Source of the DNA: Chamaelirium japonicum
Lineage: Eukaryota; Streptophyta; Magnoliopsida; Liliales; Melanthiaceae
Direction of reading: 5' to 3'
NCBI GenBank assembly: GCA_947650365.1
Contig: OX393555.1
Location: forward strand, 13,533,550 to 13,597,549
DNA length: 64,000 nt
A program made the translations under genes and the position numbers. This document shows positions 23,371 to 34,215 of this stretch, in pieces. Positions within the stretch are counted from its first letter, which is position 1, and the number at the start of each line of letters is the position of its first letter. The notes under the pieces were generated by a model. That model ran no database searches, was not told where the DNA came from, and was given only the letters and a program-made list of their open reading frames with translations.

Positions 23371-23450
23371 ACGTTCTCTCTCTCTTCCTCTCGTTCTCTC
23401 TCTCTCTCTCTATTTCTCTTGTTCTCTCTCTCTCTCTCCTCTCGTTCTCT
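23290..23450. repeat. (CT)n tract in the LARD 3' LTR
   Basis: Nearly pure CT dinucleotides broken by CGTTCT and CTTC units. On the transcribed minus strand it is (GA)n directly after the TATA box, so it would lie at the RNA 5' end. Long Ser/Leu or Arg/Glu frames here are artefacts of the repeat. Confidence 0.9.
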
Positions 23451-23460
23451 CTATTTATAG
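23451..23460 (-). promoter_or_regulatory. TATA box of the LARD LTR (3' copy)
   Basis: CTATAAATAG on the minus strand, about 840 bp into the LTR read in the element's direction. The equivalent in the other LTR is at 30,312-30,321. Confidence 0.65.
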
Positions 23461-24297
23461 ATAAAGGGGGAGGCTGTGATAAGAAGGGACGGGGGATAGG
23501 GTTGGTTAAGGCTTCCTAATAAGGGGGAGGGGATAATGGTATGGAAGATATGGGTTTATCATCCCCAAATCTTGCCCAATCATTCTCATCCGAATTTCGG
23601 ATTTTAAATCACTGGGGAGGGAGGTCAGGAGAGCTTAAGTTATGCTAGGAGACCGGGAGGCAGGCTCCAGGGCTGGTCGGGCTCGGTCCCGAGCCCTGAA
23701 CCGGGCTCGGTTGGAATCCGGATGTGATTCGTCCATCAACCGGACTGAAAAGAATAATCACCTGTAACTATCTAACCGAAAGTCGGAATAGGGCCCGAGA
23801 GGATTCGTTGGAAAGGTCTCGTCAACGTAAACGCGTTAGCGCTTGGTACATAATTTTCTAACCTCTGGATCTCCTGAAAAGAAAGAAAGACTCCAAAACT
23901 CAAAATAGCAATAACTATTCACCCGGGTGTCGGATCGACCCTAACTCAAGCTCATTGGAAGGCTCTCTCAGAGCCTCATCTAACGTATCTTGCTTTGTTA
24001 TGATCCGATCACCCGATCTCTTGTGGAAAACAAAACGACTACAACTATTGACCAATTATCGTTTTTCTAGGGTTTACCTGCCGGGCTGCCGAAACTGGCT
24101 GCGCATATACCTGATCGTTGCACGGAACGCACCATTGTGACATGCTCGAAGTTACGGAGAATATGAACGTAAAACATCTCATAGGTTTACGATCTATTTA
24201 TTGGGAAAAAGCCCAAAGAAAAAGTCTGGCTGTAAAAAGACGAAACTAGCCATGGAGGATTTCTATTATTCTCAAATCTAACACCACAGGTGTTACA

Positions 24298-24312
24298 ACC
24301 TACACACCTTAA
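24298..24312 (-). promoter_or_regulatory. LARD polypurine tract
   Basis: Read on the minus strand, TTAAGGTGTGTAGGT directly precedes the 3' LTR start TGTAACACC. The wider context, with GGACGAAAATTTT upstream, is that of chromovirus 3' ends. Confidence 0.75.
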
Positions 24313-26029
24313 AAAAATTTTCGTCCCGAAAATTCAACTATAAAAACCATATATACGAGTCCACTCATCTCTACTGCCAAAACAAGAACAATATAACAAT
24401 GAAAAGTTAACTATAACGAGTACGAAGATCCTCACTAACACTGCCAACAAAAAAGCCAAGTCACTACACAAAATCTTACTAAAAGAAAACCCTGACCCTC
24501 TACTACTCACAATCCTACTCTCTCTACTACTCTAAATATTATACTAATCGAGTCTCGTAATTATTGGGATAGAAATGAACCTCCAAATTCTCGCATCGAT
24601 CGCGAATACGAGTTTTGGTTTCCATTTCCCATTCTAAGCATTACGGATTAGACCAAAATCATGAGTTCTGATCATTAACCCTGCCTTGATAAGGGGCATC
24701 ATATCCCCCTTATTAGTACCGCCAAGGGGTGTCCTCCTTGGTAGGGTAAATACCAAAACTCATAGATTCAGAAACTAAAAATGCACTCAATTATCAGTGC
24801 CGATATAAAAGGTATATCAATGTATATGAGTACCCATACACCCATATATAATTTATACTTTTGGTATCGACTCTACAATCATAGCAATGTATACTACACA
24901 TATGCGCCCATACACATATGCTTAAGTGCACATTCCAGAATGATTTGACAAAAGAGATGTCTCTACTAGTACGCCTAACGTGTATCTAATACTAAACTAA
25001 AATCCTATAAGATTCCTATGAGACTAACACTTACACTAACCGAACTACCAATACTGCTCAAGGAACTAAAGAACAAATGCCCGAAAAATCTATTTCTCAA
25101 GTGGACCCAAACTAGATAGCTACACTCTGACAATAGATAGTCATCTCATTGGCTCACTACAAGACGAGGGGATCGATCCTAAACCAAAACTATTATGAGT
25201 TGGCTGAAGAAACTACCTACTAGAAAACTAATGGCCCACTAATATCGACTGAGCAGATCGATACCAAGTACTAAATTCTACCCTAAACTAATCATCGAGA
25301 TAGTTAGACGAAAACCTCGTAACCATACAAAAATAAGAATAAAGGACCCGAGACAAATAGAGACAATTTAGAAAAAGGACAACTGAGGGAACTAGCACAA
25401 TCTTAACATTCTGAGAACTAAAGGCAATCACTCAAAAGAAACTGAAGCAAACGAAAGTTACTAAAATCGAATAATAATTAGAAACAAAGCTGGGTGAATC
25501 AGCAGAATAATGATCATTCTTAAGATTCCAACTGATAAGATATTCCCAAATTTTATAAACATAGGCAGTCCTCTTGACATCGTTACTAACATCTTTTTAG
25601 TACTCAATTATCTCAATTCCATCTTAACGTCACTGTCATCTAGTCAGTGCGCTCTCTCCCGCGAGTCCCAATAAGAACTGTGAAACCAACCGCCAAAGCC
25701 TTCGAAGAGTCAGTGCGTAGCCACAGTATATCCTCTACCGGACAATCATCACCACCGCCAAAGTTCCATAGGAACAGTGCGTACTCTTTCGCAAGAGTCA
25801 CTATCAAGGTATCCCGTAATCTACTAACCAAGGGAAATTCAAACGACCACCTAAGATTTCTATCTCCTGGTGTACTTATTGAAACCACTATCCCCACGAG
25901 TCATTATTATTACTCATAGGATCCATTAAAAAAAAACACACAAGCTCTACACCAAGCTAATTATAACCCACGATACACTAGAGAGATCTAACAAGAAAAC
26001 TAATTTAATTATTACACCTATATCGAGAT

Positions 26030-26240
26030 AATGGATAATCCTAAAAACACTAACTAGGTCTCTAGTACCAATGGTCAATAAGAATCAAGGAATCCTAAAA
26101 CACCAACTAACTCTCTAGTACTAAGGGTCAACGAAGATCAAGGGATCCTAAACACCTACTAGGTCTCTAATACTAAGGGTCAACAAAGATCAAGGAATCA
26201 TAAAACACCGACTAGGTTTCTAGCGCTTAGGGTCAACGAA
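26030..26240. repeat. ~57-bp tandem repeats inside the LARD
   Basis: About four imperfect units, each with a CTAGGTCTCTAGTAC-like start, a GGTCAA segment, GATCAAGGAATCC and AAAACACC. They lie about 0.7 kb downstream of the PBS in the element's direction. Confidence 0.8.
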
Positions 26241-26908
26241 AAATAACAAAACCAACAAAAAGAGTAACCTCACAACCATGCCAGATAAACCATCAAGGAT
26301 ATACATCCTTCCAGACATATTCAAATACATCAATTCCAAAACCAATCAACCAAATTACTAACTAGAGTTGAATATCTAGTCCTTGGTCGGCTCCGTACCA
26401 CTAGAAAGTTCAAGAGAATCCATATTAGAAGACTCCCAACCTATACTCTGATATACACTCAAACACTATACTTCTGTCTAGAGATCAAGAAATACCACCC
26501 TTGGTTAAGATGTTCCACGTGGCTCCTTCCTAAGAACTATCACCCGAGTGGTAACGACTAACTCTAAACCTAAACATTATAGCACATCAAAGTTCAAATA
26601 TAATCATACTCATACGACATATAGATTGATTCACGATTCTCGATCAATCAAAAACTCAATCATAGATAGTTCTTAGTTACAGATCAATTCCTCAAACAAA
26701 ACCAGTTCTCCAAGTATGATTAACCCTAGGTCCTTATCCTTAGAAATAATCGCTATACCACGGTACTAGCTACTACGAGAATTCTATCGACTCAATATCT
26801 ATACAATCTCTAGAAAACATTCTAACACCACTAGAGTCTAAACTTTTCGAAGAAAGAATCGTAAGACACGAACCACATCCTAACAAAACCCCTAGGAACA
26901 TATCCCTA

Positions 26909-26921
26909 AGCTCTGATACCA
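26909..26921 (-). promoter_or_regulatory. LARD primer-binding site, initiator tRNA-Met
   Basis: TGGTATCAGAGCT on the minus strand, two bases inside the 5' LTR end. This is the standard plant complement of the initiator methionine tRNA 3' end. Confidence 0.93.
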
Positions 26922-27980
26922 GCTGTCACGCCCCAGAAATCTGAAGACTGATCCCTGGGGTGTGAGGTGAGAAAAAGATGGGATTTGGGTTTGGTCAATT
27001 AATTACACCAATTTGGGTTCTCATAGGGCTTCTACGCTCTCTAATATGAAAAACAAGAAGGAGGGAGAAACAAGAGGGGAATCTTTTAAATTTGATTTTT
27101 CGAAAAACATTTTTATTAAAAAAGCAAAGAAAGAGAAATTATCAACAGAGAGAAGATATTATCTAGTCAAGCTCAACCTTCAAAAGTCATATCCTCTCAA
27201 TATGAGTGACCTGTCGGTGCTACTACATACTGACAGGAGTCTATCTGAGGGAGCACGAGGCTCAAGCCTTCTACGGCTAGCCAAGTAGTCTCATCCACTC
27301 CCTAACACTCAGGTGCACCAGTCTAGAGTTCCTATCTACAGGGTTAATCAATTTAGTCATTTATATGCACTTATATTTTCATCATAATCTATCCTAGGCT
27401 TGGGGCCTTGAGGAAAGACCTACCCAAAAGAATTCAGCTGGAACCATTGCAACTACAACCATAGAATACTAACTAACTAATAAAAACTCTTATTCTAATA
27501 AAATTACAATGTCTGAAGAGAAAAGATTACAAGATTGACGTACTAAGCTGAAAGGTAACACTGCAACTCTAACTCCGCCTCTGGAATCCTACTGCTACTC
27601 CTGAGCCTCCGGACCTGCAACTGAGCCTACTCGTGGGAAAGAGTAGCCCCCAATAGGAAATTGGGAGATTAGCCAAATTAATGACTAGTGACATCCAAAT
27701 AGTCTATAATAATATGAGACGACCAAAAGTAATAAATTAAGATATAATCTAGCAGTTCTAGTATGATCAAAGTTTGTAGAATGATACCTAAACCTATCAG
27801 TAGTCTATATTCACATGCAATTCCTACTGTCACTAGGTTATCTAACATAAAGTCCATTCAATGTTCTACAGCATTAAAGAACAAATTAAATAAGACGTTC
27901 ATATAAAGTCACGAAGTCATCATATAACAGCCACACAATTCTAAATTCATATATAGATAAAACACACACTATCAAAATGT

Positions 27981-28340
27981 GAACCCCGGATATTTTGTTC
28001 ATCCTGCCCCCGGTCGGGCATTACTATAGGGCCTTTTATTTCGATGTAGAGGGCCAACTCTCTCGCCGTGCATCCACCAACACCATGCACAAATCACCCA
28101 GATGATCATAAGGGGTTTCCCGTCTTTCACGGTGGAGCTCTACCGCCCAACTTGCTTTACTATGGGGACTTCAACTCCCCGGGACAGGGTTGCTAGGCCA
28201 ATCCCTACTCGAGGGCACCTCCTATTGGCTTTACCACAACCCTTGCCCGTGACCCCTAACCTACTTAACTTCGGCTGTATGCGCAGGGTGGTTCACGGCC
28301 CTTGCGCGCACGGGGTCCCTACCCTCTAACCAGGTAGATT
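27981..28340 (+). repeat. 360-bp conserved LTR core, copy 3
   Basis: Same block and length as the other copies. The open frame of 75 codons is at 28,102-28,329. Confidence 0.88.
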
Positions 28341-30119
28341 CACACATAACATCTTTCAACATATATACTGAAGCTACAAAAGGTATATTTAATGCTTAAC
28401 AATTTCCAACAATTTACCCCTGGTCTCGTACTGCTCTCGCAACCCATATGACAATAATAAATCAGTAAAGTAAGACACTCATCCCAGTGACCCGTGTGCT
28501 AGGGTTGCCATACTCCTCTCAAGAGGGTGGGCCCCGATAATTATTAGTTATTCAATTTATTATTTAATTTAAGGGAATCCTAATTACGGTATCCATACAA
28601 TCAAAAGCAATCATTATTATTATTATTATATTAATATTTTAAAGCATGCGTCGCCGGACTCGCGACTCCGCATGCAAGGCGGGGTCCATTTGACCACATG
28701 CGACGATGCCCGGTGGGGCCCACATGCAGTGTCATGGACACCTACCCTTAGTCATTCTCATTTCCCACTATTAAAGACCACGCAAGGGTAGTAGATGTCA
28801 CCTGGTTGTCGATCGCACACGACTCCGGCTTGCTATATGCTTCTGATCCGTCTCCGCTGGATCACCACGATCAATGTCTGATAATAACCACAGCTCCGTA
28901 TCACAACTCTATCGATAAAAACAAAAGAATCTACGATAAGGGTTTTATGCCAAGGATAATCGGGCACCCTCGATAGGGGACCAACATTGAGTCAACAGTA
29001 CGCAAAACCTTGCGACTGAAGAACTCGATCCTAAACCATACTAAGTCAATCAAGTAAACAGAAGCTAAACCTACTCATCGAATCGGGCTCGAAGAACCCT
29101 TTTCGATGGTTCCAGTTTCGCTGGAATCCGACTTCGGTCGAATGGTTTCGGGTCAAACCACGTATAACCGGTAAAACAGATCGCATGGTTGGTTCACTAG
29201 GGTAGAAGAGGTTCTAGGGTTATATTCTGGGTTTAATAGGTGGGACTCAATATTCTGAGCACAATGCCGCTGGTTTTGTCCGAATCCGAGTTCGGACGAT
29301 GAAACGGTGGTCAAACCACGGTACCGCGATAAGATTTGGTCTAAGGATAAAACAGGGGATTAAATAGCACAATTACTATGATAAACTATGGCCAACAGGT
29401 AGTATTTTCCGATCCGGTCAAAATGGCGCTAGTTTCGTCCAATTCCGAGTTCGGACGGAGAAATGGCAGTCGAACCAAAATCGACTGGTTCATGGGTCTG
29501 GTTCGGGTGAACCAGACCGGTTCACTGTGTGGCTCGGGTCAAGTCTGCTGGGTCGGGTTCAGGGCTAAACGGGTCGGGTCTGGGGTGCAATGCAAAGTCG
29601 GGTCGGGTTCAGGGTTTAATAGGTCGGGTCTGGGGTTTAATTATAACCTGGAAAATTACTGTTCTACCCCCCCCAACTCCTTCTTCTCCACGAGATGTCC
29701 AGCCGGGGGGGTTTCCTGCGCGCCGGCGGCCGACGGGAGGGGAGGCCTGGAGCGCCGGCGAGCGCTCGGCCGGCCTCTCCCGCACCACCCCCACAGAGGA
29801 GGCGCGGTGGGAGGCGGCCGGAGCCCTCGTCGGAGCCCCAAAAGCTTGGACGGCGGGGGGGGGGGGGGGTCGCGCGGGGTTGATCTACGGCCGGTGGTGG
29901 TGCGCCGGGGAACGTCGGGAGGGGCTCGGTGCGGCGGCGGTCACTGTCCATGTGGGCCGCGGCAATGGAGGAGGAAGGGCCGGGGGTCGCGGGGTTGGGT
30001 CGCGGAGGGGATGAGAGGAGGAGGGGGCTGACCTGGGGGTCTCGGCGTGCTCGTCGGGGCTCCGGCGAGGGGTGGGTCGGCTGCTCCCTCTCCCTCGATC
30101 TCTACTCCTTCCCTCTCTC

Positions 30120-30153
30120 TGCCTCGCTCTCTCTCTCTCTCTCTCTCCCGTTC

Positions 30154-30200
<47 letters not shown>

Positions 30201-30256
30201 CTCACGTTCTCTCACGTTCTCTCTCTTCCTCTCGTTCTCTTTCTCTCTATTTCTCC

Positions 30257-30301
<45 letters not shown>

Positions 30302-30305
30302 CATT
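30120..30305. repeat. (CT)n tract in the LARD 5' LTR
   Basis: Counterpart of 23,290-23,450 with different repeat lengths. It is transcribed as (GA)n just after the TATA box. Confidence 0.9.
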
Positions 30306-30311
30306 CTCTCT

Positions 30312-30321
30312 CTATTTATAG
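30312..30321 (-). promoter_or_regulatory. TATA box of the LARD LTR (5' copy, the active promoter position)
   Basis: CTATAAATAG on the minus strand. The RNA start would be expected near 30,285, inside the (GA)n tract. Confidence 0.65.
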
Positions 30322-31157
30322 ATAAAGGGGAGGCTGTGATAAAAAGGGACGGGGGATAGGGTTGGTTAAGGCTTCCTAATAAGGGGGAGGGGATAATGGT
30401 ATGGAAGATATGGGTTTATCATCCCCAAATCTTGCCCAATCATTCTCATCCGAATTTCAGATTTTAAATCACTGGGGAGGGAGGTCAGGAGAGCTTAAGT
30501 TATGCTAGGAGACCGGGTGGCAGGCTCCAGGGCTGGCCGGGCTCGGTCCCGAGCCCTGAACCGGGCTCGGTTGGAATCCGGATGCGATTCGTCCATCAAC
30601 CGGGCTGAAAAGAATAATCACCTGTAACTATCAAACCAGAAGTCGGAATAGGGCCCGAGAGGATTCGTTGGAAATTTCTCGTCAACGCGAATGCGTTAGC
30701 GCTTGGTACATAATTTTCTGACCTCTGGATCTCCCAAAAAGAAGGAAAGACTCCAAAACTCAAAATAGCAATAACTATTCACCCGGGTGTCGGATCGACC
30801 CTAACTCAGGCTCATTGGAATGCTCTCTCAGAGCCTCATCTAACGTATCTTGTTTTGTTATGATCCGATCACCCGATCTCTTGTGGAAAACAAAACGGCT
30901 ACAACTATTGACCAATTATCGTTTTTCTAGGGTTTACCTGCCGGGCTGCCGAAACTGGCTACGCATACACCTGATCGTTGCACGGAACGCACCATCGTGA
31001 CATGCTCAAAGTTACGGAGAATGTGAACGTAAAACATCTCATAGGTTTACGATCCATTTATTGGGAAAAAGCCCAAAGAAAAACTCTGGCTGTAAAAAGA
31101 CAAAACTAGCCATGGAGGATTTCTATTATTCTCAAATCTAACACCACAGGTGTTACA

Positions 31158-31162
31158 AACAT
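31158..31162. repeat. Target site duplication of the LARD, right
   Basis: AACAT, matching 20,088-20,092. Confidence 0.92.
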
Positions 31163-32272
31163 AAGTTTAGGATCACTAGAGTTCAACTCGCGTCGCACTC
31201 TAGGTGGCTACACGGGTTAATCGGATTAGGGCTGATTAACGAAACTTTCGGTGTGTCACCGGAACAGTTAATCAGGGATCCAGTTGGAGCTAGAGATCTC
31301 GAACCCTAAAGGTTCCACCCTGTCGTTGCATATAGGAATTGTTCCCCGACCTAGTTGGATATGTTGGATGCGAATTAGCGCGATGGAGCGCAAGCCCGGA
31401 GCCAAAAAACCTAATTCATATATGTTACGGGCCGTAGGGGTATTTTGGTAAATACTGAAATATGGCTCAGAACACATTGAATATGGATCTTAGAATGAGC
31501 AGAATAATTCCAGGAGCTCACAGGCGCTGACGGAACTTGATTCCGAGTAGCGCACCTCACTCAGTCTCTCTTTCAGTTTTTCACTTTTCGTAAAGGGCGT
31601 TTTCGTCCAGGCTTCACGATAGAAATTGGAAATCCCTAAAAGCCGCCCCCCCTCTATCCTTATCTATCTAGGGCCAGCCCTAGCTTCCTTGAAGCCATGG
31701 GAGACCGGCCCTATAAGAGAATAGGGAGAGGGAGGGGCCGGCCTTAAGGCTCCCTCTCCTCCAAAAATCCGAACCCCCTCCCAAGCCTCCTCCTTTATGG
31801 TTTCAGCCAAGGAAAAGAGAGGAAGAAGAAGGGAGAAGAAAGAGGAAGGAAGGAGAAGGAAGAAGATAGAAAGAGAAGGAGGAAACCTCGCGGCTCGCCA
31901 TCGTCTTCGCAACGGATTCCTCCGTCGGCTCGTAATCCTTGCACTCAGAGACGGGATTTCGAGGATTCTTCAATTCGCAAATGACAAGGTGCTATCCGAT
32001 AGTTTCCCTTACGATTCAAGTATGGTTCTTCATCGTTCTGTCATCTCCGGATCATAGATCCATAAGGTATGATGAATCTAAACATCTAACTAGATGCATG
32101 CATGTCTTCCGTAGATCGTAGTATGCCTCTAGGGTGTCCGCACATATACTAAGATCATAGATATGCATGTAGATTGTTTTATAGCGAAATTGTAATGAAA
32201 CATACACCGTATGATCTTCGGATCTTTCTTTTGCTTCCGCTGCGACTCTGATAAGCGGATCCAATTCCAACA
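31163..32272 (+). repeat. Copia 3' LTR, second part
   Basis: Continuation of the LTR that started at 19,249. The likely end is CCAATTCCAACA at 32,272, a common form of copia LTR end; without the 5' LTR in the window the end is not proven. Both parts add to about 1.95 kb. A purine-rich stretch (31,800-31,890) gives a spurious Lys/Glu/Arg-rich open frame. Confidence 0.7.
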
Positions 32273-32520
32273 GGTTCCTAAAGGGTTTATGATCGATTAC
32301 CATAATCTGAAACATGGCTATGTGAACCCGTGTTTGCTCACTGATTTGTGCACCGTGTTGGTTCCGTTCGGTCACAGACACTGTACCTGGCAATGACCAT
32401 GGTGGAGAAATCCATGCTCTGTCATTACAACAGCTTAACCTGATAGGACGATCAACCCTAATTAGAGCTGCGAATGATTTAGTCTTATAAGACCAATTCA
32501 CTGAGTCTCCCACTTAGATG
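32273..32520 (-). mobile_element. Possible remnant of a second copia LTR, minus strand
   Basis: On the minus strand AAGTGGGAGA lies near 32,506-32,515, the sequence of a copia polypurine tract. It is followed by about 230 bp without coding capacity up to the end of the first copia LTR. This fits a 3' LTR start into which the first copia inserted. No second boundary is visible. Confidence 0.35.
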
Positions 32521-33430
32521 GACTACTATGTAGTCATGGCTCCTTTAGGTCATGTACACAGAACACATACAAAGATACACATCATAAAGTAAAATATCAA
32601 TCATTTATTAATCAACCAAGTTTTTACATGCCCTAGACTATATCTCATCCAACACCGTTGTTCGCAAGTTACGAGCTAAATCATGTGAGAATTAAGAGAT
32701 TGCAACCAGGCGGTGGACTATCAGCTTCCTATGCTTTACATTATAATATTGACTTCTATTTTTTGACTCCTTTTGGCAGCTTTCCCCCGCTCTTTAAAGA
32801 GATTCTCGGTAAGGATTCTGAAAATCATCAATGAGAATTGGTATCACTTAGTCCACTGTTCTCCCCACCGCTCTATTCAGACCTACTGGCTCTGGGCAAC
32901 CCGTTGGGATTGGTACCCAGTGTCTGGCTAGAGAGTAGGCGAGAGTGACGGACAGGTTGGGTTTTGAATTGCAAAAAAAAAGACATGTGATGTATAGTGA
33001 AATCCCCAATAATAGATTCAAAGCACTATAGTTGCTACAATGATTCCACTATAGCAGTGATTTTACTATGCTAGCAACGATGATACTGTAGCAATCGAAT
33101 TGATCATACTCTACTGTCTGAACCGATACATTAAAATCATTGTAGCTGCTACCGTGATTCTGCAGTATCAATTCGGGCTGTAGAGTATCAATTTGGTTGC
33201 TACATTGATTTCACCGTAGCACCTATAGTGATTTTATTGCAGTAACCGATCGAATTGATACTCCAGAATCACTATAGCAACTATAGTTATGGAGTATCAG
33301 TTCGGGTTAGCATATTATCAATTCAGTTGTTACAGTAATTTCACTGTAGCACCGAATTGATACTCTAGCGCAGAATCACTGTAGCAGCTATAATTTTGGA
33401 GTATCAATTCAGGATAGCAGAGTATCAATT
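32521..33430. repeat. Intergenic with degenerate GCTACAGTGATT / GAGTATCAATT repeats
   Basis: 32,521-32,970 shows nothing recognisable. From about 32,995 to 33,430, short units such as GTAGCTGCTA, TGATTTCACTGTAGCA and GAGTATCAATTCGG recur in both orientations with heavy decay. A related motif recurs at 49.0-50.3 kb. Confidence 0.65.
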
Positions 33431-34215
33431 TGGTTGGATTATTTCTTTATCTATTGTAGTTCATTTGGAAGACAAGAAAATGCAATCTTTGATAATATCC
33501 ACCCAAGTCATACAAGCATCATTTCTCAAGCTTCCTCCCTTTTCACTGATACTATAAAGGACGCTACTTCAACCCATAGACTGGAGGACAGATCTCGAGA
33601 TTCACCTTGGGCTAGGCTCCCTCAGTGTGTCTTGAAACTTAACGATGATGCAGCTATCTGGCTTGATAAGGCGGCCTATGGACTTATCATCATAGATGAA
33701 TTTGACATACATATCTATAATAGGGGCCGAGTTTTGTACCGTTGCTCCCCTCTTGAATAAGAGGCGTTAGCAATGTTAGAGGGGATCAACTTTCTTCTTG
33801 AAACAAATGCTAACAATGTGATCGTGGAGAAAGATAATCTCACAGTGATTACCCTTCTGTTGGATGCATATTTTATCCCGCCCGCCATGGCGTGTCCGTA
33901 ATGATATTGTGGAATGAAGGAGGATCATAAATCTATTCTTCTTTGTTCAGCCTGGTCATGCTTTTTTTGAGGCGAATGATGTTGCTCATTTGATTGCGGC
34001 TCATTCCCTGACTCAGGATTTGGATTTCGCTGACTGAAATACTTTAGATTTTATTTTTGACCTAGCTTGTTTCTAAGGATGTATAAGTGCTTCTCTCATT
34101 TAAGAAGAGTCTTCCTCTTTCCCAGATAACCAAGCTTATCACATCTGCAATTGTATTTTATCTTGGCTTGGGGCGCTGTTGATAGAACCCCCTTGATTTC
34201 CCAAAAAAAAAAAAA
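33431..34215 (+). pseudogene. 5'-truncated LINE 3' end: RNase H remnant with poly(A)
   Basis: From about 33,620 the frame reads as a plant RVT_3-type RNase H: CVLKLNDDAA (first acidic site, usually DGA), SPLE then EALAMLEGINFLLE, then NNVIVEKDNLTVI. A TAA at 33,758 interrupts it in frame. After a frameshift, DVAHLIAAHSLTQD near 33,990 matches the end of the domain. A run of 13 A at 34,202-34,214, following GATTTCCC, looks like a retrotransposed poly(A) tail about 150 bases after the last codon. The domain is common at the end of plant L1-type LINE ORF2. A host RNase H-like gene copied by a LINE is the alternative. No target duplication was found. Confidence 0.7.

Larger units (their letters stand above)
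20093..24297 (-). repeat. LARD 3' LTR
   Basis: Terminal sequences TGTCACG (20,093) and TGTTACA (to 24,297). It contains the conserved 360-bp core, a GC-rich block with a long G run (23,028-23,047), a (CT)n tract and a minus-strand TATA box. Confidence 0.94.
24298..26923 (-). other. LARD internal domain, non-coding
   Basis: 2,626 bp, A+T-rich, with stops in all frames; the longest open frames (85-90 codons near 25,640-25,919) overlap on opposite strands and match nothing known to me. A LARD interior is expected to carry packaging and dimerisation signals only, but I cannot place them. Tandem repeats lie at 26,030-26,240. Confidence 0.85.
20093..31157 (-). mobile_element. LARD: non-autonomous LTR retrotransposon, complete
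   Basis: Two direct LTRs of 4,205 bp and 4,234 bp (TGTCACGCCC...TGTTACA as read on the plus strand) flank a 2,626-bp centre without coding capacity. The PBS (26,909-26,921) and polypurine tract (24,298 on) show transcription to the left. 5-bp target duplications AACAT flank it. Large LTRs with a non-coding interior define LARDs, which need proteins from an autonomous relative. The minus-strand sequence GGACGAAAA...AAGGTGTGTAGGT before the 3' LTR resembles the end of Del/Tekay chromoviruses, a plausible helper (inference). The two LTRs differ at only a few sites per 60-base line, so the insertion is fairly young. Confidence 0.95.
26924..31157 (-). repeat. LARD 5' LTR
   Basis: Same termini and contents as the 3' copy: core at 27,981-28,340, G run near 29,857-29,870, (CT)n at 30,120-30,305, minus-strand TATA at 30,312-30,321. 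It is 29 bp longer than the 3' copy, partly because of repeat-length differences. Confidence 0.94.
17441..32272 (+). mobile_element. Ty1/copia retrotransposon, 3' half, interrupted by the LARD
   Basis: Pol sequence resumes at 17,442 after the Tat insertion. It runs to a stop at 19,232-19,234, then a polypurine tract and the 3' LTR, which is split by the LARD at 20,093-31,157. The integrase half must lie left of the Tat element, beyond the window. The domain order (RT before the terminal RNase H, with integrase upstream) is that of Ty1/copia. The RT/RNase H wording resembles the Tork group, but no tree was made. Confidence 0.88.

Noticed and set aside
23106-23519. Ser/Leu-rich ORFs in the LARD LTRs (also 29,929-30,359)
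   Set aside because: Direct translation of (CT)n microsatellites.
31664-32057. Lys/Glu/Arg-rich ORF near 31.8 kb
   Set aside because: Purine-rich stretch of a copia LTR; no domain.
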